DNA of 64,000 nucleotides from Apostichopus japonicus (taxonomy: Eukaryota; Echinodermata; Holothuroidea; Aspidochirotida; Stichopodidae). Made by a program: the position numbers and the translations under genes. Where the stretch lies: contig NC_092569.1 of the NCBI RefSeq assembly GCF_037975245.1, forward strand, positions 15,315,001 to 15,379,000. Reading direction: 5' to 3'. Position 1 is the stretch's first letter. Every line of letters starts with the position of its first letter. The notes beneath the pieces were generated by a model. That model did not search any database. It saw nothing but the letters and a program-made list of their open reading frames with translations, and was not told the DNA's origin. This document shows positions 48,665 to 60,600 of this stretch, piece after piece.

Positions 48665-51600
48665 CCAATCGTTTTGTTTTAAATTCATTAAAGGCCATTG
48701 ATAGAAATAAACATGTGAAATAGGGTCAGTTATGGATTACCGTCCATCCTCCTCCGTCAGTCATGTTACAATAAACTGGAAATGGTGATCCAAGCCAGAT
48801 AGTTGGTTTAATAATGTAGGTACCACCGTCTCTTTTGCCAGCATTATATGCATCTTGACAGTTGGTGTGCCGTGTACATGTCTTTCCATCACCATGGTAA
48901 CCCCCCACGCAGTAACATCGGCGAACATTGTCTCTTTCCTCACACTTTGCATTAGAGCTACAAAAGTATTCGTCATCCCAAGTGACGTTGCCATGGATAC
49001 AGCGAGCCCTGCGCGTACAGTCATCGTTGACATAGAACCCACCAAACTGAGAAAGGAAGGAGGCGAAAACGGCACAGTCCAATTATTAACTCTAAATTAT
49101 CAAACGCACGTAGAGATCTTTAATTATCTATCATTTCTGGGAAGGGGAGGGGGAAGGTGGTGATGAAGGAGTGTAGGGGGAAGGTGAGGAAGGGTGAGGG
49201 GAGGGATGGGAGGGGGGCATAATAAAATATATCCGTCGACTTATAACTATGGAGGCATATGGTGATTTTCCAGACAGTCGACGCAGATATCAGTCACCAT
49301 TTTCTAACGGGGGGATTGCACACGGGGGTGGGGGAGGGGGAATGTACTGATCACTGTTCGTTTTTAATATTTTGTCCGTAGGGGGAACGGGTAGGAGGGG
49401 GTGGGGCAGCTGAGCTCCTTAATACCCTCCCCCAAAAGTAGACGTGGTTGCCCCCTGGTACATAATTGCCACTATTCTCATGTCAACTTTTTTCTTGTTT
49501 TAAAATAATTAGCGCAATTTGAGTAAATGTATTCTTGATTAATGGGTCATGTAAAGGTAATTTCATATGAGCCTACTCTTGCTGCAACAAATTTTACATC
49601 CCTCTCTACGTTGATTAAATTTGATCTGTATTTATGGTTGGTTAACCACGCAACGGACATGTCAACTATTCGAAATCAACAACTCCCTTACATAGGACAG
49701 AACCACGTTTACATCTAAGTGGGTTAAGCCCCCCCCCCCAACATCCTAGGATGTGGTAGCCCTCACACACATAGATAGGCAGCATATTACAAACAAGAAA
49801 TCATAACCGTTCAGTAAAAACTGGGTAAACAATTAAAATGTATGTATAACTTAAGTACAACTTTAACAGTTGAAGCTTCTTTAAAGGTGTTTACACAGTA
49901 ACATCATTTTGCATTACGGCGCCCTCACTTTTATCAAATCACCCCAGCCCCCGACTCCTTCCTAGGACGACATAACATCTTGCCCACCCCCCCCCCCATA
50001 ACAAACATGGTGGTCGCGTCCCTGCCTTCATCACATGTCAGCATAGGCGTAGGAGCCCAATTTGATTTGGGGGGGGGGGGGGGCTGCAACGACTTGCCCG
50101 AAAAATATAACCACATTTTTTCCCGCAACATGTTAATGTGCATATCATACAGGCATGCATCGGTTATTACATCACATGCCAATTACATACAATTTATTTG
50201 CCCTTCCAAATTGGTTAGAATTTTTGGGGAAGTCGTTACAATAATCATGATCATAATAATATTAGTTTAACCATTGAAAAACACATTACAATTTATTTTT
50301 CTTTCAGTAGGTGCCCGAAAAGTTCTCAGCATATTGCCCGAATTTTCACAAAAATATTTTGTTTGGGTGACTGCATCCCCTTCCCAGCCCCCACCCCCAC
50401 ACCCCGCCTCCTTCGCCTATGCATGCCAGTCACTTTTGGTTTATAACAGTCTCTATATTATACTATTGTCATATAATATATTTAAATTATTAATAATTAA
50501 TTAAAATTCGTGAGTAGAAATAATAATGAAACTATCAAAACTTGATAATGCTTATTGCTATCTTTTGTTCGATAAAAAGTAAATGTCACCTCTCTCAATT
50601 CATAACGGTATTCACATTTTAAAATCAGGCCTAGAATTTGGAGAATTTCGTTAGTATAGCAAGACCACAAATGAACTTATTATAGCTTAACGTTCAACTA
50701 TATGGTCAACAGTTAGTTATTTTCGAATCAAACATGTGCGAGTAAACAATAACGTAATTTATCCTGTAGATATTTCAGCATAGTACCCGTGTGTTTTCAG
50801 ACGACTGGTTTTCCTTTGTTTTTTATTAGCCTAGAGCACAATTTCTTTTTGAACTAATGCAAACAAAAGAGAACAGAATGGGAGGCATTATCCTGATGTT
50901 TAAAGGTGCATGCAATTCTTACATGTTATATGGAAAACATACTCAGAACACTATACCAGACCCTGGTTGTCCCGCATCTCACTTATTGTTCCATTATTTG
51001 GTCTGGTACATACAACACCAACCTTAACAATCTTATAATACTCCAAAAGGCAGCCATTCGCCACATAACACACTCAGCCCCACGTGAGCACACCAGTCCC
51101 CTATTTAAGAAACTCAAGTTACTAAAATTGCACGATCTCATTAAAGTTAAGCTTGCATTATTTGCCTACAAGACCTGGAATGGATTACTACCAGCTGCCT
51201 TTGACAATTTTTTAACCAGTAACAGAGATGTACATAATCATAACACGAGGCATGTTAATCATGCCCACTATAATCTCTACAATACCACCATTGGAACTTT
51301 AAGCCTACAAACCGTGCAACAAAAACATGGAATCTTCTAATGAACGATTTAAAGAGTAAAAAGTCAGTCACATCCTTTAAGAAGTGGTTTTGTAAGGAAA
51401 TAATAGCTAGTTACTGACTAAAACTAAATTATACCTGTATGTAATTACTATATATGTATATTGAACATTTAATTTGTACTTATATCTATGTATGTATTCA
51501 TACACATATATATATATTTTGTTTTTTCTTTTCTTTTCTTTTCTTTCTTCAGGGAGTCTTCCACACTGTTAAGCTTTTAAGCTTTATGGAAGACTTCCTC

Positions 51601-54600
51601 CACTTTGTACTTTTGTGGCAAACAAATAAATAAATAAATGAAATATATATATAGTTGCACAATTGTTTACCTACAGCAAATGTTTTTTTTTCTTTTCCTT
51701 TAATTCTTTTTTTAAATTTATCATCTTGAACTTGGGTTGGAGTTCAAACTTTTCTGTATAGGGAATCTGATGTAATCAATATCCTCAAATGGCTGTATAT
51801 AAGTCATGTGTTCTTAAATCGACCCATAGTTTGAAGAAAATTTCAATGAAGGTGTAAAGTCTATTAGAAATTGGTCTGTGTGTGAATCTATGGCACCATA
51901 CCTGTTTGCATTCATGATCACTTTTGGTATAAAAAAAAACACCTCAATTTCAAAAAGGGTTTCGAAAACGATAAATAAAGGAATTTAATGCAAATTTCAT
52001 CAAGATGTTTAAAATATGTTCTTTTCTTGAATAAGTCTAAAACACATTTTGCCTCGGGATTATTCTTTTTTAAAGTCGTCTCTCCTATTCATTCATTTGT
52101 TTTGTTTTTGAACCTCAATGAAGATCAACACGATGTCATTCATAAATTAATTACTTTTAAAACTCACCGAAATGATGGTGTCTGCAGTTGTAAGATTACA
52201 TACACATTTCTCAAGCATCGCACAGCCAAGTCGACTTCCATTGTAACATTTCACCATCCCGTCATCGCAGACAGAAATAGTGGTATTATGAAACTCGTCA
52301 TTGTAAGACGAGATGATGTTAATTGAACTGGTGTCGATTGGTGAGGAGTCGGTGTTAGTTGAAGTGGATATGGTGTCAGTTGAGGTGTAGATGGTGTCGA
52401 CTGGGGAGAGGTCGGTGTCAACTGAAGAAGAGATGTCAGTTGACACGGGTATGATGGCACCTGAAGTGGGGGTGGTCTCGATTTGAGAGGATGTGGTGTC
52501 AGTTGAAGTGAAGGGGGTGTCAGTTGAAGTGGAGATGGTGTCGCTTGGTGAGGAGTCGGTGTCATCTGAAGAAGAGATGTAAGTTGATGTGGGTATGATG
52601 GCACCTGGAGTGGAGGTGGTCTCGATTTGAGAGGATGTGGTGTCAGTTGAAGTGGAGGGGGTGTCAGTTGAAGTGGAGATGGTGTCGCTTGGTGAGGAGT
52701 CGGTGTCAACGGAAGAAGAGATGTAAGTTGATGTGGGTATGATGGCACCTGAAGTGGAGGTGGTCTCGATTTGAGAGGATGTGGTGTCAGTTGAAGTGAA
52801 GGGGGTGTCAGTTGAAGTGGAGATGGTGTCGCTTGGGGAGGAGTCGGTGTCATCTGAAGAAGAGATGTCAGTTGATGAGGGTATGATGGCACCTGAAGTG
52901 GAGGTGGTCTCGATTTGAGAGGATGTGGTGTCAGTTGAAGTGAAGGGGGTGTCAGTTGAAGTGGAGATGGTGTCGCTTGGGGAGGAGTCGGTGTCATCTG
53001 AAGAAGAGATGTCAGTTGATGTGGGTATGATGGCACCTGGAATTGAGGTGGTCTTGGTTAGAGAAGATGTGGTGTCAGTTGAAGTGGAGGGGGTGTCAGT
53101 TGAAGTGGAGATGGTGTCGCTTGGGGAGGAGTCGGTGTCATCTGAAGAAGAGATGTAAGTTGATGTGGGTATGATGGCACCTGAAGTGGAGGTGGTCTCG
53201 ATTTGAGAGGATGTGGTGTCAGTTGAAGTGGAAGGGGTGTCAGTTGAAGTGGAGATGGTGTCGCTTGGGGAGGAGTCGGTGTCATCTGAAGAAGAGATGT
53301 CAGTTGATGAGGGTATGATGGCACCTGAAGTGGAGGTGGTCTTGGTTAGAGAAGATGTGGTGTCAGTTGAAGTGAAGGGGGTGTCAGTTGAAGTGGAGAT
53401 GGTGTCGCTTGGGGAGGAGTCGGTGTCATCTGAAGAAGAGATGTCAGTTGATGAGGGTATGATGGCACCTGAAGTGGAGGTGGTCTCGATTAGGAAGGAT
53501 GTGGTGTCAGTTGAAGTGAAGGGGGTGTCAGTTGAAGTGGAGATGGTGTCGCTTGGGGAGGAGTCGGTGTCATCTGAAGAAGAGATGTCAGTTGATGAGG
53601 GTATGATGGCACCTGAAGTGGAGGTGGTCTCGATTAGGGAGGATGTGGTGTCAGTTGAAGTGAAGGGGGTGTCAGTTGAAGTGAAGATGGTGTCGCTTGG
53701 GGAGGAGTCGGTGTCATGCCTGTCTGTATGATTATTGAGTGGATGAAAAACAAAAGTGATATTGTTACTTCATTCATAAACCCTTTCTTATCGTGGATAC
53801 TGCCAAGTTTTTCTTTAACTTTTTCTTCTTCTTTTAAACAATGGTAGTTGTATAGGTTTTCCCATAGCAACCACCTGGTTGGTTTTACAGTTATACTAAG
53901 GACAAATGATCACGTGATCCATAAGCCTAACGTGAGATGATAAGAATAGTATCTTTGCCATGTGAATGTTAGGTTTAAGTGTAACACGTTTATGGTTAGA
54001 TCACTCACATGAAAACTATTAATAGTTTGAAGCACCAATGAAACAATGTTCCGTGTCATCTTTAACATACCAAGAACTACGATTATTAAAACAATATCCA
54101 TGAAACATGAAAGAACTACACCCGAGTCCATGCAATATTTGCTCATTATTTTACGTTTTCTCACTCTACACGGAAGAGTATTGCATACCCCCTTACATGA
54201 AGTAAAGAACAAAAACCCATCAGTTTAATCTAAGTCTTCCCCTGTCGAAAAAAGGCCCTTGCCGCGACCAGTTGCAGCGACTTCGCAGCAACTAGTTGCA
54301 GCGCAGTCGCTGCGACTTCACTTTTCACATGCAAATGAGGCTTGTGGCGACTTCGCCGGAAAGGGGGTTGCGGTGACTTCGCCGGAAAGGGGCCTGCAGT
54401 GACTTCGCAGGAAAGGGGCTTGCAGCGACTTCGCAGGAAAGGGGCTTGCGGCGACTTCGCCGGAGAGAGGCTTGCGGCGACCTCGCCGCGACTTCACTTT
54501 TCACATGCAAATGAGGCTTGCGGCGACTTCGCCGGAAAGGGGGTTGCGGCGACTTCGCCGGAAAGGGTCCCGGGCGACTTCGCAGGAAAAAGGCTTGCAG

Positions 54601-57600
54601 CGACTTCGCAGGAAAGGGGCTTGCGGCGACTTCGCAGGAAAGGGGCTTGCAGCAACTTCGCCGGAGAGTGGCTTGCAGCAACCTCGCCGCGACTTCACTT
54701 TTCACATGCAAATGAGGCTTGTGGCGACTTTGCCGGAGAGGGGGTTGCGGTGACTTCGCCGGAAAGGGGCCTGCGGCGACTTCGCTGGAGAGGGGCTTGT
54801 GGTGACTTCGCAAGAGAGGGGGTTGCGGCTACTTCGCAGGAAAGGAGCTTGCTGCGACTTCGCAAGGAAAGGGGCTTGCGGCGACTTTCCTGGAGAGGTG
54901 CTTGCAACAATAATAAGACAGAAGAACTTTGTAGGTCCAAACTACTTTATTTTTAGTTCTATACTCTTAATTGTAAAACTTCTTATATTATTACTGTGTA
55001 CTCTAATTTACCTCTGCCCCCCCTCCCATTATCCCCTACATGCCAGCATCACTTCAGTTTCTTCATCAGTCTCCTGGCTCTGCTGCACTTGCTGTTGATT
55101 GCCTGTGACATCAGCATAGATCTTCAGTACACTGCCACCATACACTGGAGAAGAAAGGCAAATTTCCCTCAGGTTAATGACAAATACCAATAAGTATCCT
55201 CTTCAATTTATCATTATTCAATACTCATGGAATTGCTGAGTTTTTTCATTGTGGATATGAAATTTGAGAGTAATTATTAGTCTTTTCTCTATGCTTAGCC
55301 ATTACTCTCCAGATCCTTCCTTATACAAGCAAGGAAACTGAAGTGCCAGTTTCACAGGAAATATTTGCATTATGTATATTTACAGCTGATTTGGGAGGAA
55401 GCTGTACAGAATTTATGTCAAATGTTTTTTTGTCAACTACCTAACCTCCTTTAAAATATGTGGGAATTCTGCCAACTTACATCTAATAGCTTCCATCTGC
55501 AGGGGAAACAGCTTTACCACAGATGAATTGTTCCCCTTTGACATATCTTGTGGCTCAAAGAAACCATCCATCATTTTCTTTACAAGAAAAGCCTTAGATT
55601 TGAGACTTGGAGAGAAGGGTAGTATGCCAAGCAGCTGGTATGGCAACATTGCAGTTGACAAGTCTCTCCAAATGTGGTGACGCATCCTCCCTATCACTCA
55701 AAATGACCTAAAAGAAAGAAAAAAAATAACAACAAACTGATTAGAAGCAATCTGGATCTCTGCAAATTAAACATATTATTCATGGCATTTTTGGAATACC
55801 ACTTCTGGACACTTAAACACGCCTCAACCCTAACACTCATCAACCCAATTTCTGTTAAGAAATATAGCAAGAGAATTCTGAGCAGAATCTGTTGATCTGT
55901 TCTCACTGATATCTATGTCAAGACGTTTTTAGCTTGATCAAAACTCAAGTGCCAGCCTTCCCTTAAAAATGGAGTGATCCTGAGGGTGGGTATTCCATGC
56001 ATACAGCTCAATCTAGTTTCAGATATCAACAATTGGGACTTTCACATTTGGTGCTGTTGACTCATTTATATGCAAGATTAATAAACAAATACGCCAAACT
56101 TGTGTTTGGCTTATAACTGGCTATTCAAGGAAGATCGGCGAAGATTGAATGACTATTCAAGGAAGATGTTGAGAGAAAATTTGCGGATATCAGGAAACCA
56201 CTGAAGAACTTTCTCTTTCTGTAAGATATTTTCATTTACATTTTAAGAAAACTCAAGTGCTCAGTTTGCAAACTTCAATTTAACTAAAAAAAACGTATTG
56301 GATCTAGTATCGTGAATCATACACTCTTTATTTAATCACTCTTTAGGGTCCACCACAACAGAAACACAGGCAATATCTTCACATCTTAGAGGAACACACA
56401 GTTTCAATATTTGGCATAGCATATTTATCCCATTTCACATCTGTCATATAAAGACAATACAGACTCAATTGGTTTGTGCTATATCTGTGGTTGAACCATG
56501 GTTCCAATTAAAAAGTTCACTGGCTGGTTTGTTTGGAACTGGAACTTAGATTGATAGTGAATTTAATCAACTAGTTACAGTAGCTTAGTTATACCCCTTT
56601 AGACATGGGCAAATTACATTCCAAGCAGGCATGCTATAGGCTTCAACATTTAAAGTTAACTTCAGGATTCTTTGCACTGAAATACTGTAAAAGAGTCCCT
56701 GAAGTGATAATAGTGATGCATGCCGCCTAGGCCTAGCCTACTAGTGTTCTGCTAAAATACTGTATGCTTAACTATACTGCCTAGGCTTAGCAAGGCTATA
56801 GTCGATTTATATCCTTTAGCTTACTGGAACTTACCACCATAGGCAAACGATGCATCATATGTTTCTGAAGCTGTATAAAATGCCCGGAATTTTCCCCCAA
56901 AGGCCATTGAGATTTGTCCCTCGTCATCCATTGGCTACTGTACACCAAATTGACTGTTTATCAACCAGAAAAGGCAGATATGCTTGCAATCACCTCCAAG
57001 CGAAGATGGCAGCCCAAGATCCCTAGCAATTGTATCCACTTCGTCTTTTGAAAATTGCATTTTTTTCGACGTTAAGAGTTGTGCAAAAGCAAGAAGGCTG
57101 GATTAGGTTTGTTTCGTTACACCAATACTAACAGTAACCCACGCACTAAGTTTAAGTTAGGCTACTCAGTCAGGTAACGTGAAAACCTAGCAAAGTAAAA
57201 ACGTTAACAAAGTCACAGAAAATCTCGATTTCTGTTCAAAAATATAAATATATTCCACAGAACAATGGTCCAAAATATTGAGTATTTCGTAAAGAATTTT
57301 AATAAAGAATTCATGTACGAAACCTAAAAGTCGAGAGAGCTAGAGAACCAGAATGTCGATACAGCCGGTATTGTATTTGAAAGATGAATTGTTACGCAAT
57401 CGAAAGCCTTCGCAGTTTCTGATTGGCCAATCATCTTAATAGACAACATCTGACTCAATTTGTACATTTTTACGTTGTTGGTTATGATGTAAATTCAATC
57501 GTGTGGATGAAAAATGAATGAAATGGAGTATAATTTTTTAAAGGAATCACGCATCCAGACATTAAAACCAACTCGATTCAGTATCCCTTTGTCAAACTGT

Positions 57601-60600
57601 ACGAGATGTTGTAAGTATATCACCTTTTATCAGATCCTTTCTAGCAACTTGTTACTGCGTACTTAAACCTGGTTGAAACCAGCCTACCTATATGATTGTA
57701 TGGACAAAAAAAAAACAGTAACCTGTTGTGTAGACTTGTTTACTTCAAATTCACACAACAATCGTCGTAGAAGTTCCCGTGCTGGTAGTAGTATCATGAG
57801 CAGTTGCACGAGACGTGAAAAATAATTTTACACTCACTATACTACAGTAGTAGTACAGTCACTATTCGGTCTATATTTATTTTACTATCATTCCCGGCAG
57901 GCTGCAGCATTCGATTGATATACATGATGGAGTAAGTGGTTAATCATTTTTTATTTGGAGATGTCAAGCCAAGTAATAACGATCCCATCGAACTACTTGA
58001 ATACTAATTCTAGTAACGCTCAATCTAGGCTAGTGTGGTAGTACTACTACTAGTTAGTAGGGGGGCTTATGAGTAAGGCTACTATATGCCTTTATGCACA
58101 GTCAGTGTAGGAGAGTATCGATACAGAAATAGCCTATAGGCTAGGAGGGTCAAGTCTATGTTATGCTACAGTTAGGGCGAGGCCTAGTAGTGGTACTACA
58201 ATGCTTGTAAGTAGTAGCCTAGGTCTAAGAGTATTTTACTAACTCTGATAATTAAAGATTAAAGTAGTATCCATTGGCTGCATATACTGATTACTTATGT
58301 CTGTGCCTACACCTACAGTGTCATTGTACCCTTTCTTCCCTGTAGATCTACTCTCAAAAATCAACGACTCGGAATGAACTTACAGCAAACTATTTCCAGC
58401 AAACAAATATTGGTGAGTACAATTCCTATACAAAGCCTAGTCAGCAATCGAAATTAGCCTGTTGGTGGGTCAATGGCCACAGCAAGTCGGAATGATAATC
58501 ACGCCAGTCAACAGCCCCCCCCCCCCCCTGCAGACATGATGTGCTAGATTAAACAGCATGAATTCACAACCTTAGCCCTGGCTTTATGTCTCAGTCAATA
58601 AACTCTGCGTTTTAATCATAACATGTGGTGTCTGCTATTAGGCCTAATGCACCTATCAACTGTATGATGCACCTCACACCCCCAGGATAGTTGCGTCATG
58701 TCAAAATTAAGCTGAACATTGACACTTCATTGCGCATATAATATGACACCCCATTGCATTATTTAAATTTGACAGGGATTAACTTCATTTCATATATTAT
58801 TTTCAGAGCCCAGTGTTACTCCTGATTTCAGAGTGAACTCATGAGGCCTACTTGGTACAACCAACCACGTAGAAGAGAAATACCAGCTTCATCCAATGTT
58901 CAGTCAGTAGCTTTTACTCCAGCCCTGCAGTATCTGAATTTTATATGGCTGGCAAAACTGAAGGTGGCTCATCATCCTTTGTAGAATGCTTGAAGCCAGA
59001 TTATCAGTGCACTGATGAAAGTCCCACAACAATTATCCACCCATCATCTATACCTTTAGCAATGGAAGTAAGTGAACATTACAAACTGACAGGCAACTCT
59101 TGACCAAGATGGTCACATTTCTGATAAGTGGGAGGATACGTTGGGTGAGCCCGTTGATACCTGTGATGCTTCACCTTTGGAAGATGATGAAGAGTCAGAG
59201 ACAGAGTCCAGGAGTGGTTCATACAACTATAGAGGACATTGGATGACAGTAGAAACAAGTCTTCTTCTGATACTCACATTTGCAACTATGCATTCCATCA
59301 CTGATGTCCAGCTGTCTGATATGCTAGCACTAATTAGTCTCCATTGTATGGAAACTCACTCTGCCCTTGGTAGTCTTTATAAGTTTAAGAACTATTTTGA
59401 AAAGGCAGATTCACCAGTGCAAAAGTATTATTACTGTGGGTCCTGTTTTAGCTCTGTTGAAGATGGCCAGACCAACGTACTGTAATATATACAGGATGAC
59501 AATTGACTTTGAGAAGAACAAATTCATCAATGTAACACTAGAGCCTCAAATTCAAAACTTGTTTCAGCATCCTGGTTTTGTAGATAAAATTCAGCATAGA
59601 TTTAAGGTAAGTATGGATTGTTTCTCAATGACTTTCCAAATTTTAAGAACCTGATTAACATTTTAAACCTATTAACTCAAACCTATAAATTGATTAACAG
59701 AAACTACAGTGAAGTTTGGTAGAATTATGAATAAGAATCTTCCTGAGTTTTGTTCTCAGAGTTTTGAGATTACTTTTAAGATTCTAAAGATTTAATAATT
59801 TGCATTGCTTAGTGTTATTTGTGGGTTTCCTGTACGAATTAAAAGAAATGAAAAGATCAGTAATTTTTTAATTGCTGATCTATAAGCCTTGATGTTACAG
59901 TAACCTATTTGAATTAAAGTACAGAAATCATAATCTCTAATGTGCCAGCTCTCCTCATGTTGTAACCATTACAGTTTGTTCAGTGGTACCACATATTTTC
60001 TATTCCTACAGGAAAAGTTAAAACATTTAAAAGATGATGGCTCTTTAATTGAAACCAATAAAAAGAAATCCTAAAAAATGTGTGATATCTGTTTGGTTTG
60101 TGTAGAGTTTGAGTCTGTAAGATTGTATGTAAGTTTCTCCTTGTTGTAAAGATAAGTTAACTGCAGAACCGCTGCACTATGAGCTTCATTATGCTGCACT
60201 ATGAAAGCTGTCTCACTGTGTGGTAAATACAGCTAATTACAGAAGGGAAACCTGCCCATGAATCATGATCATGCAGTAATAACTTGAGTTCCCACAACTA
60301 GTTGCAGGAATGGTACCTTTCTGTAAAGTGATTATTTCTTGACACAAAGTATCTGCGACTGGTTGCAACAAGAAGGCCTGCATATGTCCTGCAAAGTAAC
60401 TTTCCTTGCCGCGAAGTAGCTGCGACTGGTTGCAACAAGAAGGCCTTTCCTGCAAAGTAACTTTCCTTGCCGCGAAGTAGCTGCGACTGGTTGCAACAAG
60501 AGGGCCTTTCCTGCGAAGTAATTTTCCTTGCCGCGAAGTAGCTGCGACTGGTTGCAACAAGAAGGCCTTTCCTGCGAAGTAACTTTCCTTGCCGCGAAGT

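Noticed and set aside
52251-53731. Long open frames on both strands across the 144-bp repeats
   Set aside because: The unit length is a multiple of three and lacks stops, so all frames stay open. Splice phase and the Cys tail select one minus-strand frame.
54325-54956. Arg/Gly-rich frames in the left array of the 6.7-kb element
   Set aside because: Products of a GC-rich non-coding repeat whose unit length is not constant; no splice context.
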